Source of the DNA: Pelobates cultripes
Taxonomy: Eukaryota; Chordata; Amphibia; Anura; Pelobatidae
Assembly: GCA_933207985.1 (NCBI GenBank)
Contig: OW240916.1
Location: 137,730,122-137,794,121, forward strand
Direction: 5' to 3'
DNA: 64,000 nucleotides
Below, in pieces: positions 1 to 12,843 of this stretch (positions are counted from its first letter, which is position 1; each line of letters opens with the position of its first letter). The position numbers were made by a program, and so were the translations under genes. The notes beneath the pieces were generated by a model. The model saw only the letters and a program-made list of their open reading frames with translations, was not told where the DNA came from and ran no database searches.

Positions 1-360
1 AGGTATGCTTGCAGTGTATGTATTCTACACTCTGGGCAGAATACACAAGAGTGGGGGAGATTGTGTGTACTCATTGAGCATGTTGCTGTGAAAACTGAAT
101 CTATTTTTGAAAGCCAACACTGCAGGGTAAGAGTGATCAGTAGGAGAACATACTGCTGTTGAAGACCCAACAATTCCCTGCAGCAAAAGAGTTAACATAA
201 TTTTGGTACAAAGCTTGCAAAATGGCTAACAATCTGTACTCTGCGGATAAGTGGTCTATGAGATATGCAAGTTCCCTATGAAATATGTTCAGCATGTAGG
301 TAACTGTATTATTACCAACCTATGCACATTAGCATGTCCTTCAGATCATTCTAAGCCAGC
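1..360. other. intron, no recognised feature
   Basis: AT-leaning unique-looking sequence inside the TRPM3-like gene. No exon, RNA gene or repeat family was recognised. Confidence 0.5.
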
Positions 361-363
361 CAC

Positions 364-932
364 ATGACCAGTGCTGCCCTAGGCATGACAAAACTCAGGC
401 GTACCTCTTCCCCCCAGTCGCCACCCCTTTCCCCGCCTTCTAAATACACACACACATTCACTGACAGACACACACACACTAGCTAACAGACACACACAAA
501 GTAACAGACACACACACTCACTAACAGACACACACACAAACACACACTCACTAACAGACACACACACACTCACTCACTAACAGACACACACTAACAGACA
601 CGCACACTCACTAACAGACACACACACACACACACACACACTCACTAACAGACACACACACACTCACTAACAGACACACACACACTAACAGACACACACA
701 AACTAACAGACACACACACTCACTAAAAGACACACACACTCACTCACTAACAGACACACACACTAACAGACACACACACTAACAGACACACACACTCACT
801 AACAGACACACTCACACTCTAACAGACACACACACACACACTCTAACAGACACACACACACATTTTTTTTTTAATTCAATCCCCCCAGCCTCCTTACCTT
901 TGGTAATGCTGGGGTGGATTCTCGTTTCCCTG
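364..932 (-). mobile_element. array-bearing hAT-like element, copy 1 (truncated)
   Basis: A header GCCCTAGGCATGACAAAA is followed by a long array (444-863) of CTAACAGACACACACACTCA-like units, then CCCCCCAGCCTCCTTACCTT. The header matches the reverse complement of the 3' end of the element at 20597-21828, and the trailer matches the reverse complement of the sequence just before the array at 15118. The terminal bases are missing, so this copy is cut at both ends. The array has no coding function; its open frame of VCVS-type repeats is low complexity. Confidence 0.6.
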
Positions 933-1442
933 TTTTTCAACAACATTTGATATTTATTTTAATGCTTATAGATTTTGCAATTTGAACCGGACATGGAGTG
1001 CAGGGACATATTAGCCGCCAATAAAAAAGATCTACAGAACAGAAAAAATAAAAACTCATAGAGTAGTAAAGCCAAAATACATCAAATCCCTGCTAGTTTG
1101 ATTACACTCACAGGCATAAATTGATAGTAGGCATATCTCAATACTGGAGCACTGGATAGAAGGGAATCCTCAGTACGAACTCATGGACATGTAGGAGAGA
1201 AAATAGACCGCAAATAAGTGTAGATTATAAGTAATATTAACCCTGCACTGTAATCAGTTACACTTACAAGTTAATAATGATATAAAGGCATATCATGAAG
1301 TATCCTCCACAGCCATCCTCCTTCAGTTGATGGTGAATAAACAAAATAGGGGGAATACTGTGACTAAAAAATATTTATTTAATAAATCAATAAACAAACT
1401 GTTATAAGTAAGCGGACTACAAAATTCTCTCTACAAACATCC

Positions 1443-1487
1443 AACCCTACGCGTTTCGTCCTCTGTATACCGGACTTCCTCAGGGGT
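1443..1487 (-). ncRNA. hammerhead-ribozyme-like motif, left arm (mirror copy)
   Basis: This is the inverted copy of the motif at 2628-2672: TCCTCAG at 1477-1483 is the complement of CTGAGGA, and TTTCGTCC carries the GAAA core and the GGAC strand on the minus strand. Both core halves, helix II and the ACGCGT stem III are preserved. Confidence 0.5.
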
Positions 1488-2627
1488 ATCAGGATCTCCC
1501 GTGCAGCATCAACCTTTCTTTTCGGCGTGGTTAAATAACCCGATCAAACTCCCGCCAAAAAACCGCCTCCAATCAGCGCTTCCTTGTTCCGGTTGTCATC
1601 ACAGCGTTCCAAGCCTCATTTTCATATCACATTCTTATGCGCATGTGAGTAATCGGCAATTTCAAAGAGGTTCACGATCGATCCAAAAGTTCATAAAAAG
1701 TCCTCCCTTCCTCCATAAATCATCACAAAAAGCTCATCAAACGTGATATATAACAAAGAGAGATATTTTGTTACACAATCAATTCATAAAAACAGTATAA
1801 CAAAAAGCAACATTGTATTAAAATTACATTCAAAAGGAATTCATATTACTATACATCAAAAAGAAGGAAAGAGAAATGAAGAAAGTCTTTGTGATATTAA
1901 AATCCACACCCTTATCCAAAGGCACCCCGAGGTTTAAATATTGATTTCGATTTAGTTTGTTTTTTGAAATGACTTGTCTGTAGCTCTTTAGTATTTACTT
2001 TATTTTATTATATATATATTTTATTATATATATATATTTTTTAGGGTTCTTATGTGGGTTTTAAAGTTTTTTAGGGTTATTATTTAATTTAGTGATCTTA
2101 ATAATATGAGGTTTCTATTTAAATGACATTTAAAATCGTTTTAGAGTGTTTCTTGGGATTCACTTATATGATATAATCAATTTTTTGTGGTGCCTTTGGA
2201 TAAGGGTGTGGATTTTAATATCACAAAGACTTTCTTCATTTCTCTTTCCTTCTTTTTGATGTATAGTAATATGAATTCCTTTTGAATGTAATTTTAATAC
2301 AATGTTGCTTTTTGTTATACTGTTTTTATGAATTGATTGTGTAACAAAATATCTCTCTTTGTTATATATCACGTTTGATGAGCTTTTTGTGATGATTTAT
2401 GGAGGAAGGGAGGACTTTTTATGAACTTTTGGATCGATCGTGAACCTCTTTGAAATTGCCGATTACTCACATGCGCATAAGAATGTGATATGAAAATGAG
2501 GCTTGGAACGCTGTGATGACAACCGGAACAAGGAAGCGCTGATTGGAGGCGGTTTTTTGGCGGGAGTTTGATCGGGTTATTTAACCACGCCGAAAAGAAA
2601 GGTTGATGCTGCACGGGAGATCCTGAT

Positions 2628-2672
2628 ACCCCTGAGGAAGTCCGGTATACAGAGGACGAAACGCGTAGGGTT
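2628..2672 (+). ncRNA. hammerhead-ribozyme-like motif, right arm
   Basis: CTGAGGA (2632-2638) is followed by GTCC (2640-2643), a loop, GGAC (2654-2657) and GAAA (2658-2661), then CGCGTA. CTGANGA plus GAAA joined by a GTCC/GGAC helix is the type of core expected of a hammerhead. ACCC before and GGGT after can form a 4-bp stem I. Oddities: one extra A between the core and helix II, and stem III is only the self-complementary ACGCGT, so cleavage would probably need a dimer. Activity is inferred only. Confidence 0.5.
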
Positions 2673-3608
2673 GGATGTTTGTAGAGAGAATTTTGTAGTC
2701 CGCTTACTTATAACAGTTTGTTTATTGATTTATTAAATAAATATTTTTTAGTCACAGTACTCCCCCTATTTTGTTTATTCACCATCAACTGAAGGAGGAT
2801 GGCTGTGGAGGATACTTCATGATATGCCTTTATATCATTATTAACTTGTAAGTGTAACTGATTACAGTGCAGGGTTAATATTACTTATAATCTACACTTA
2901 TTTGCGGTCTATTTTCTCTCCTACATGTCCATGAGTTCGTACTGAGGATTCCCTTCTATCCAGTGCTCCAGTATTGAGATATGCCTACTATCAATTTATG
3001 CCTGTGAGTGTAATCAAACTAGCAGGGATTTGATGTATTTTGGCTTTACTACTCTATGAGTTTTTATTTTTTCTGTTCTGTAGATCTTTTTTGTTTCCAT
3101 TATATTACGAGGACTGGGAGGAGTCCTATTTGTTCTACAGTTTGGAACTAATTAGGTATTTGTATACCTGTTTGTGTGTTTGTTCCTCTAATTGGTGATT
3201 AGTGTTTTTTGTATACATATTAGCCGCCAGGCTAACAAGACATTTGCCTGGGCATTTGGGGGCGGCATTTGCCCAAGGCAAATGCCTTGTTTGCCTCGTG
3301 GCTAATACGTCCCTGCACATGACCCGTGCTGCACTCCATGTCCGGTTCAAATTGCAAAATCTATAAGCATTAAAATAAATATGTGACAGTGTATGTGCAC
3401 ACGTGCATACATTTTAACAATCAAAGCACCAACACTACACACAAGTACACGGCTGCATTCAAACTTCAACACTACATACAAATACACTTCTGCTTTGAAA
3501 CGTCAACACTACATACACACACATCTTTGTGTTAAACACATGCATGCTTGCATTCCAATGCCAACACAACATACAAACACCCCATACAAATATGTTGAAA
3601 AACTTTAA

Positions 3609-4050
3609 AAGGGACACTATAGTCATCTGAACTATTACAGCTTAATGTGGTGGTTCTGGTGTCTATCGTTTGTACCTGTAATCTTAGCACTGTAAATACT
3701 GCCATTTCAAAGAAAAGGTAGTGCTTACATTGCTAGCTAGTTACACCCCTAGTGGCAGTCACTGTGTCTGTGCTGCACAGTTTAGCGTCTCCACCCTCTG
3801 CATGGAGGTGCTGAATGTTCCCAATAGAGATGCATTGATTTAATGCACCTCTATGAGGAGATTCTGATTGGCGCAGAATGGTGTTTTGCGTTTCAGGCGC
3901 AATAGCCTCCTAGTGCTTTCTTATGGGAAAACACTGGATTGGCTGAGAACATCAAGATTAATTATCTCAACCATGGAGGTGGGATCAGGCAGGCTCACCT
4001 ATAATCTTCATTGAGAGGGCACTGGTGACCTTAATAGTGATTCCTGCACT
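3609..4050 (+). mobile_element. TTAA-flanked MITE (AGGGACACTATAG family)
   Basis: TTAA precedes AAGGGACACTATAGTCATC, followed by the family body: GTGGTTCTGGTGTCTAT, a CACTGTAAATACTGCC-like segment and CTCTATGAGGAGATTCTGATTGG. The right end is not clear and is approximate. Confidence 0.6.
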
Positions 4051-4713
4051 ATAATGCATACCATATATTGCTATAAACATACCAATGGATGACTAGAAGG
4101 CTGGGCTCATTTAACACATAACATTTTTGAGCAACAGTTTCACTCAATATAGGTGTCCAACCATTACCCATAGGGAGTCTACTACATGTCCCATGTTAAA
4201 TTTGTGTCATTTTATTCTACATATTGGAACAGATCATGCTTGAGAGAATTTTCAATGCACTATTCATAGGTATAACACTTTATGTTTTTGTAAGTAAAGG
4301 ATAGCGGCATAATCCAGAACATCATGTTAGTACAATGATCTGACAGAAGAAAAGCCTCGGTCTGGTTAAAGCAACTGCAAATAACCAGGGTCATCTTTAA
4401 TACTGATTGGGTCCTGGACAAGCATTTGAGTGGGCCCCTTAAACCCTTCCCCCCCCTCACCCCTGCCCTACCTGATATGCAATCATGCCCTCCACTCCCC
4501 AATGCTGTGGTGGAACTATAGTAGAGAGGGATTTTTTTTTACCCCCAACTTTGACAGCTGGGGCTCTACCATTTTTCCATGCTTGTAGGGTTGTGTGTTT
4601 GAATGTAATCATGTGTTTGTATGGAGTATGTTTGTGTGAATGTAGGGGTGTTTGTATGTTGTGTTGGCATTGGAATGCAAGCATGCATGTGTTTTAACAC
4701 AGAGGTGTGTCTG

Positions 4714-5344
4714 TGTAGCGGTACTTACCTTACTCGGGGCTGGCCGAGGTCCTCACTTCCCGCCGCGCGCGGCTCTCAAATGAAGGCGGGCTTGGACCTC
4801 GAGATGCGGTCACGTGTCCCGCCTAGCTCTAAGAGCGTGCCGCGCGTCTTGGGCAAGCTCTTAAAGGGGCAGTGGGAGCCAAAAGATTAAATGTGCTCCC
4901 ATTGGCCCCTGTCATCTCACATTCCCCAGACACTCACATTTTGGTGGCGTGGATATGACAGGGGCCAATCAAAGTAAAGTTTAGGGTATTTATACTTACC
5001 TCTCCCTTAACTCCCTGCCCTATCGTGGTTTCTGTTTCAGTTCCCTTTAGCGCTTGTTGTGTTCAGTTGTGATTTTCGTGCTTGACCTTGGCTTTGCATC
5101 TGACTCCGTTTATCTCTCTATCCCTGTTTTGTCTTGTTTGCCGGCTTACTGACTACTGTGTACCAGACCTTGGCTAGTTTTTGTTCTCGCAGTCTCTTTG
5201 TTCCCTTGACCTCGGCTTATTCTTGACTCTGTCTATTCTCTGCTATACGGCGAGTCCGGCCATTCTAAGGTCCGGTAAGTCGTATCTGCTCTATCTGTCG
5301 ATTGTTGAACTAAATCTTGCGTGTAGGGGTAAACTACCGTGACA
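4714..5344 (+). mobile_element. solo LTR A (Ty3/gypsy-like), 631 bp
   Basis: The element begins TGTAGCGGTACTTACC and ends AACTACCGTGACA, so it has TG...CA ends. It is flanked by a perfect 5-bp duplication, GTCTG, at 4709-4713 and 5345-5349. It interrupts a minisatellite unit whose uninterrupted inverted counterpart is at 3480-3530, which confirms the insertion. No internal retroelement coding sequence remains, so this is a solo LTR left by recombination. Orientation is assumed, not proven. Confidence 0.85.
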
Positions 5345-5461
5345 GTCTGTATGTAGTGTTGACGTTTCAAAGCAGTAGTGTATTTGTATGTAGTGTTGAA
5401 GTTTGAATGCAGCCATGTACTTGTGTGTAGTGTTGGTGCTTTGATTGCTGAAATGTATGCA

Positions 5462-6000
5462 CGTGTGCACATACACTGTCACACACACACTGTGATACAC
5501 ATACATGCATGCAGATACACAGATAAACACACTGACTATATAAAGATACACAGGCAGATATACACACAGATACACGCACTGACAACATACAGATACACAG
5601 ATACATATAAAGATAACATAAAGATAGACACACTGACACACATACAGACATGCAGATACACATACACACACACACATACAGACACACCAACACAAATGAA
5701 CAGACACACTATAACACACATGCAGATACATACAGTAACAAAGAGAAACACATATTTATTGACTGAATACAGATACACACTGACACACACACAGATACAC
5801 ATACTGACAACATACAGATACACACTGACAGAGATACTGACACACAAGGACACAATGACAGACATACTGACACGCCCTTGCAGACCTACTGATACACACA
5901 CAGATACACTGTCAGACTTACTAACACATTGGCAGACAGGCATACTAATACATACACACACAGATATACTTACACAAACAGACATAATGACACATGCAAA
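5462..6000. repeat. CA/GATACA-rich tandem array
   Basis: Irregular units such as CAGATACACACTGACA and ACACACAGATACA cover this stretch directly next to the minisatellite arm. Long open frames on both strands here are low-complexity artefacts (THTDI or VCVS type repeats). Confidence 0.85.
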
Positions 6001-6002
6001 CT

Positions 6003-7423
6003 TTACACTTTTAAAGCCACCCTCCAGTTTCCTATCTTTAGGATAGAGGAGAGAAGCTTCCCTGGAGTCCTGTGGCAGGCTGAGGTAGTTGGGAGTTAGG
6101 GTCTCAGAGTCTCTGGCACTCCACATCAGTGCCCCCTCCGTACGGCCTCCTCCTTACACCCGTGCGGCTTCACTCTCTTTGGGAGGAAGTGACTCACAGC
6201 TCTGACTTCCTCCTGCTGGCTGCCATTAAGCAAGTGGACCAGCTGTGCTGTGAAAAGGCCACAGTGCTCTATTGGGCCCCTGTGTGACGGACCGCTGGCA
6301 CTCTGACCGAGTACCTCACCAATCGATGCTCCTAGCACTTGCCGAGGACACTGAGCACTCCAACCAACACTGTGACGGACCGCTGGCACTCCGACCGCTG
6401 GCACTCCGACCGACACCATCAGCACTGTGGACCCCACTTCCAGCGATGCAGCTGCGCCGGGGTCTCGCCGTCTCTCACCCACCCTGGGTCCACAACCAGG
6501 ATCCAGCTCCCAGTGGGTGAACCTCTCCTAAATCTAGAAAGCGTAGCAGTAACAAATCAAGCTCTTACAAGAGCTTACTCTGGGGAGTAAGTGATTATAG
6601 CAATCCCCAGAGTGTAGGTATCCCTTCCCCCAAGCATGAGCCAAGGCTTCAAGAAAGGTGCAAGTAGGTCTGGTTTGTTGAGGGCTACCTGCCCGGTATT
6701 TATGCAAGTGTCCACCAGGTGGACATTCCCCTAGGGGACCTGATGGAACAATGGGACACATATTGGTTATTAGCCAATCACAGACAAAACAAACAAAACA
6801 CTCCCACGGTGACATCACAATCCCTCCTCTCTATCCTGGAGATAATTGGGAAGTAATCAAATTATCTCCAAGGACAGAGGCAAGACTCCATTAACCACAT
6901 GGTTGCAAAAAGACATAAAATTACACAATGTTACAATTACCACATAAAACATATACAAGCAACATATCCCCAGATAGCTTAGATCTGAGCGCACATTATT
7001 ACCGAATGGCGCTCAGATCACCTACATACAGTTCAATCGCCATGGAGCCAAAGTCTTTTGTTACACGAATAGGCTCCATGGCATAGCTATCTGGGGTAGC
7101 ACTACTCACATACTGAAAGTCCCGAACGCCCCGGCAGAAATACACAAATAAACCATTCTGCAGGGTAAAATACAGCTATCAGCACAGGGGCCATAGTCGG
7201 AAGACAGGAGGCTAGCCAGTAGTTCCCTCCAGGCACAAGTGGCGAAGGGCACTTCGTCACACCCTGCTAAAAAATGCCCACCGGGTGACCCTGAATGCAT
7301 AGGCCACCGATAAGACCGCTTACAGTGTGGGCCTCTGGGGCAGCCACAGCAGGGGCTCAGGTGTAACTGGGCCTGGGGCAGCTGCCCCGTTTGCCTAGCG
7401 TTAAAGACAGCCCTGCAAATAAC
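6003..7423. mobile_element. hAT-like element 3' portion, split by solo LTR B
   Basis: GC-rich sequence at 6003-6282 and 7262-7423 ends in GCGTTAAAGACAGCCCTG, whose complement starts CAGGGCTGTC, a common hAT-type terminus. The left terminus was not identified; the neighbouring array at 5462-6000 is likely part of it, as in the other array-bearing elements. Confidence 0.45.
6283..7261 (-). mobile_element. solo LTR B, copy 1 (979 bp)
   Basis: On the plus strand it starts TGTGACGGACCGCTGGC and ends CACTTCGTCACA, flanked by a perfect CCCTG duplication at 6278-6282 and 7262-7266. Compared with the copy at 23656-24838 it lies in reverse. TGACGGACCGCTGGCACTC occurs twice (6285 and 6372), a local duplication near the LTR end. 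No gag or pol coding sequence is adjacent. Confidence 0.85.
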
Positions 7424-9040
<1,617 letters not shown>

Positions 9041-9428
9041 AATAAAGTTAATGTAAACAAAGCCCCTGGGCCAGATGGTATTCACCCCCGTGTGTTAAGG
9101 AGTTTAGTGTAGAAATATCCATAAAAGCATACATTTTTCAGGATTCTTTTCTCTTAGGAATTGTGCCAGAGTATTGGAGAAGAGCATATGTGGTGCCTAT
9201 ATTTAAAAAGGGTTCAAAAGCTCAACCCGGAAAATACAAAGAGCAGGTGGGAACTTATTTTAAGAGCTGATAAGGGATAATATTCAATAATTCATTTTTA
9301 TCAAAAATATAGTTGGCAAGAATCAACATGGTTTTATGAAAGACAGGTCATGACAAAGTAATTTAATTGCATTCTACGAAGAAGTTATTAGAAATATAGA
9401 TCAGGGTGATCCGGTAAATGTAATCTAC

Positions 9429-9620
9429 TTGGATTTTGCTAATGCATTTGATACAATTCCACACAAAAGGTTACTATTAAAATGGAAATCAGTTGGTTTA
9501 GATGAAAAATTGTGTTCTTTTTTAGAACATCAGCTTAAAGATAGAGTGCAGAGAGTTGTTGCAAGTGTAAAATTTCTCTTTAATTCAGCGGTGCCGCAGA
9601 ATGTTTCCCTTGTGCTATGA
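9429..9620 (+). pseudogene. LINE reverse-transcriptase fragment
   Basis: A 63-codon open stretch containing the LDFANAFDTIPH motif (first catalytic Asp region of non-LTR reverse transcriptases) followed by KRLLLKWKSVGLDEKL and LKDRVQRVV. It is the longest intact piece of the LINE; the catalytic FADD box lies on another fragment, decayed to FADG. The frame runs into the next inserted element at about 9606. Confidence 0.75.
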
Positions 9621-10866
9621 TTATAGCACCGGGGAAACAGCCGGCTGGCTGGGAGGAAGTGACAGTCTGTTACTTGCTCCCAGCATCATCCGGGGGGGAG
9701 AGGAGCATGAAGAGCTCTAGACCCCTCTATATCACCAGCAGAACTCCAAGCCAACCTCCTGGACACACAAGGTAAGCTAACAGAAGGGGGTGGCTGGATA
9801 TATTAAAAAATCCTGTGTGTATATGTATGAGTGTTTGTATGTATGAGTGTGCATGAGTGTGTGTATGTATGAGTGTGTGTTTATGTATGAGTGTTTGTAT
9901 GTATGGGTGTGCATGAGTGTGTGTATGTATGAGTGTGTGTGTGTATATGTATTAGTGTGTGTATGTATGTATAAGTGTGTGTTTATGTATGAGTGTTTGT
10001 ATGTATGGGTGTGCATGAGTGTGTGTATGCATGAGTGTGTGTGTATATATGTATGAGTGTGTGTATGTATGAGTGTGTGTGTGAGTGTGTTGTGTGCATG
10101 AGTGTGTGTATGAGCGTGTGTGTATGAGCATGGGAATGTAAGAGTGTGTGTATGTATGAGAATGTGCATCAGGGTGTGCATTTGTGTGTGTTTGTGTGTC
10201 AGGGGTGCATGTGTGTGTTTCAGGGTGTGCATCTGTGTGTGTGTGTCAGGTTGTGCTTCTGTGTCAGTGTGTGTATGTGCTTCTGTCTGTGTGTGTCTGT
10301 ATCATGATGTGTGTATATATCAACGTGCGTGTGTGTGCGCCAAGTGTGTATCTATCTATGTGTGTGTACGTGTCGGTGTCTATATGAATTTGTGTGTATG
10401 TATATCTGTATAAGTATGTGTGTATGTGGTAGTGTATGTACATACATCCAAGATGTTGTACACCAGCACAACATACAAACACACTCCTGCACACTCCTGC
10501 AATCTAACACAAATATTACATACAAACACACCCCTGCATTCAAACTCCAAAAAGATATACAAACAAACCCCTTCAATCAAACACAAACACTTCACACAAA
10601 TGTACACCCGCATTTAAAAGTGAACATAACATTCAAACACACCCCTGCAATCAAATGCAAACATTACATACAAACACACCCCGATAATAAAACACAAAAC
10701 TATATACAAGCACCTCTTCAAACACCAACACTGTACATTACCCTATAGCGCCAGTAAATGCCACAGCGCTGTACAGATATACAACCTAGAAATTTTGACT
10801 TGGGGTGCCTTGGTAAAATATTGGAATATTAAGGGCACCTTGAACCTAAAAAGTTTAGGAACCCCC
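9606..10866. mobile_element. array-bearing insertion inside the LINE, with 37-bp minisatellite
   Basis: A GC-rich header (9612-9800, ending AAGGTAAGCTAACAGAAGGG) leads to a TG-rich array with GTATGTATGAGTGTGTGT units (9812-10440), then about seven diverged copies of the 37-bp minisatellite unit (10463-10740). A short L2-like AGCGCTGTACAG and a TTGGGGTGCCTTGG repeat (10796-10866) close it. Exact ends and target duplication were not resolved. Confidence 0.55.
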
Positions 10867-11438
10867 GCTTTAATCTATTTATACATTATCTTGAAGTGAA
10901 CACTGAAAGTAATTTGCCAGTGTTTGCAGATGGCATATAACTAGGCAAAAACTAGGCTAGACAATACAGTTTGAATGTGATATAACTTCTCTACAGAGGG
11001 ATTTGGATACATTGGGGTCTGGGCAGGCAAGTGGCAGATATGATTCAATACAGATAAATACAAAGTCATGCATTTTGGAATAAGGAGACCACAAGCAACT
11101 TGTACTTTAAATGGGGTACAGTTAGGGACAACATTGAATGAAAAGGAATTGGGAACAATTATAGATCACAAACTAGGCAAGAATATACAATGTCAGGCTG
11201 CCTTTGTGGATAAAAAGATGTATTGATTCACATGATCAATATATAATTTTGCCTCTTTACAAATCAATGGTAAGGCTCCACCTTGAAGGAGTGGTGCAAT
11301 TTTGGCCACCAATTTTAAAAAAGCATACTGCATAACTTGAAAAAGTGCGGAGGCGAACGAGCAAACTAGTAAAGGAGATGAAAATGATTAATTACAATAT
11401 ACAAATATATACAGGGTCAGTGCAAACTATTTGCTAAC

Positions 11439-11696
11439 TAGTGATGTCGCGAACGGTTCGCGAACTTGCCGCGAACGGTTCGCCGCAGTTCGCGGCAAAT
11501 TCCGGTCAGCTGACACATCCCTGCCAATCTCCGGCAGACCCTCTCTCCCAGACCCTCCTACTTCCTGGACAGCATTAAAGCTTCAACATGGATGCAGTCC
11601 AGGAAGTAGGAGGGTCTGGGAGGGAGGGTCTGCCGGAGATTGGCAGGGATGTGTCAGCTGACCGGAGTTCGCCACGAACGGTTCGCGACATCACTA
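11439..11696. mobile_element. palindromic hAT MITE, 258 bp
   Basis: It starts TAGTGATGTCGCGAAC and ends with the inverse, GTTCGCGACATCACTA. The interior folds back (GGTCAGCTGACACATCCCTG pairs with the inverse near 11650). The flanks TTGCTAAC and GTGCTAAC are an 8-bp target duplication with one mismatch. No coding capacity. Confidence 0.85.
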
Positions 11697-12241
11697 GTGC
11701 TAACCTGTTTAGTAGCAGGAATATACAGCAGACAAGAGGTCAGTCATTGTGACTGGAAGGAAGGTGTTTTCGTTTACAGCAGGGTTTTTTTATAGTAAGA
11801 ATAATAAAGATTTGAACTTCTCTGCTAAAGATGTTGATTTATCCGATTCTATAGATCAATTTTAAAAAAAGGCTTGGGTGCTTTTTTGCATAAACAGAAT
11901 ATTCAAGGTTATATTCGATATGAATATAAACAGGTTGTTGATCCAAAAAAAGAAATCTGATTGCCATTCTGTTTTTGGATGAACAGAATAAAAGCTAGGG
12001 TTTTACGGTTCAACTTAATGGTCTTAGTATTTTTTCAACCTTGAAGACTATGTAACTATGTAACTGCTGTCTGCAATCTTCCTGCTGATAACTTGCCAAG
12101 TGGACAAAACCTGATGCTTCATTTTTTCTTGAACATTATGGAAGCAGAGTCTCCAGCACATAGCAAAACATATTAATCGGTTAGGTACATCATGAATGTG
12201 CATTCATATTTCTCTTATCCTAGGCAGTCATATATAAAGAG

Positions 12242-12441
12242 CAGTGATGTCCCGAACCGTTCGCCCTCCCACCTCCAGCTGCATTCTTAGTGAGCTGTCC
12301 AGGAGGTGGGAGGATCTGGGAGGGAGGATCTGCTGCTGATTGGCTGGAATGTGTCTGCTGACTGTGAGGTACAGGGTCAAAGTTTACTCAATGATGAGTC
12401 TGTGGCGAACCGTTCGCGGCGAACCGTTCGGGACATCACTA
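12242..12441. mobile_element. hAT MITE, 200 bp, same family
   Basis: CAGTGATGTCCCGAACCG at the left and CGGTTCGGGACATCACTA-type sequence at the right flank a GC-rich foldback. ATAAAGAG at 12234-12241 and 12442-12449 is a perfect 8-bp duplication. It is shorter than, and diverged from, the copy at 11439. Confidence 0.88.
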
Positions 12442-12449
12442 ATAAAGAG

Positions 12450-12842
12450 TAATTCTACAGTCATGTTCTAAATGTGGAGCAATAACTATAGGAACCAGTG
12501 TTGATTGCTCCACCTTTAGAACTTTCCTAAAATGTGTTTTTATACAATACAAATAGGTAAAGTACAAACAATGTGTAAAAACAAGCATGTTCTTAAAACA
12601 CATACATAATTCCTCAAGAATGATCACAAAATAAATAAAACATTAATTTCCCAAGACAAAAGAAAGCACACACACACACACACACACACACACAAGTAAA
12701 CATTCCAATATGCAGGCTTTAATATTTGCTTAAAATGAACACTGTAAGTAAAATAACCACTACAGCATGCTAAAGTAGTTATCCTCAGTATAAAGAGTCA
12801 ATCTGTTTTAGAATATTTGGCTTCTTACCTGCCACCCTGACC
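12450..12842. other. intron with a (CA)n microsatellite
   Basis: AT-rich sequence; a CA run sits at about 12667-12694. Nothing else recognised. Confidence 0.6.
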
Positions 12843-12843
12843 A

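Larger units (their letters stand above)
1021..3214. mobile_element. 2.2-kb palindromic retroelement-like insertion
   Basis: The left arm at 1024-1926 and the right arm at 2189-3091 are inverted copies about 903 bp long; only one mismatch was seen in the stretches compared by eye. A 262-bp AT-rich spacer (1927-2188) separates them, and a unique 123-bp tail (3092-3214) ends the right side. The whole is bracketed by a 15-bp perfect direct repeat, ACATATTAGCCGCCA, at 1006-1020 and 3215-3229. Such a long duplication fits target-primed reverse transcription rather than a DNA transposon. Mirrored ribozyme-like motifs and the inverted layout suggest a Penelope-like or related non-autonomous element; no reverse transcriptase is present. 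Each arm has the same 81-codon open frame (1501-1746 plus, 2369-2614 minus), which I do not recognise and which is probably not a gene. Confidence 0.75.
949..3378. mobile_element. outer inverted-repeat element hosting the palindromic insertion
   Basis: About 45-65 bp at 949-1004 (ending GACATGGAGTGCAGGGAC) recur inverted at about 3325-3378. Just inside lies a small foldback: CAGGGACATATTAGCC at 1001 and its inverse GGCTAATACGTCCCTG ending near 3316, with internal GGCATTTGCC-type hairpin arms at 3230-3300. The CAGGG ends suggest hAT ancestry. No clean 8-bp duplication was found. The 2.2-kb palindrome at 1021-3214 interrupts it. Confidence 0.55.
3385..5480. mobile_element. foldback element with 37-bp minisatellite arms
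   Basis: GACAGTGTATGTGCACACGT at 3385 recurs inverted at about 5455-5475. Between them, copies of a 37-bp unit (AACACTACATACAAATACAC, then TTCTGCATTCAAACTTC) run forward at 3432-3600 and inverted at about 4600-4708 and 5350-5430. The right arm is interrupted by the solo LTR at 4714-5344. The middle holds a TTAA-type MITE (from about 3609) and unrecognised sequence at 4050-4570. Confidence 0.6.
9041..12066 (+). mobile_element. CR1/Rex1-type LINE remnant, split by later insertions
   Basis: Fragments at 9041-9605, 10867-11438 and 11697-12066 run in one direction. The first encodes decayed reverse-transcriptase blocks: KAPGPDGIHPRVLRS, VPEYWRRAYVVPIFKKGSK and VIYLDFANAFDTIPHKRLLL. The second carries a later block (LPVFADGI-like, with TKSCILE-like following). 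The last fragment ends in TATGTAACTATGTAACT, a simple tail typical of this LINE type in frogs. Stops and frameshifts make it inactive. An array-bearing element (about 9606-10866) and a hAT MITE (11439-11696) split it. Confidence 0.75.

Noticed and set aside
444..863. CRISPR-like array
   Set aside because: The short direct repeats are CA-rich simple sequence without unique spacers, in a vertebrate intron.
1501..2614. Identical 81-codon frames in both arms of the palindrome
   Set aside because: The duplication reflects the inverted arms, not selection on a protein; no domain recognised and no retroelement homology seen.
5378..6046. A 222-codon open frame
   Set aside because: It is translated from a CA/GATACA tandem array; composition is THTDI-type low complexity, and the opposite strand is equally open.
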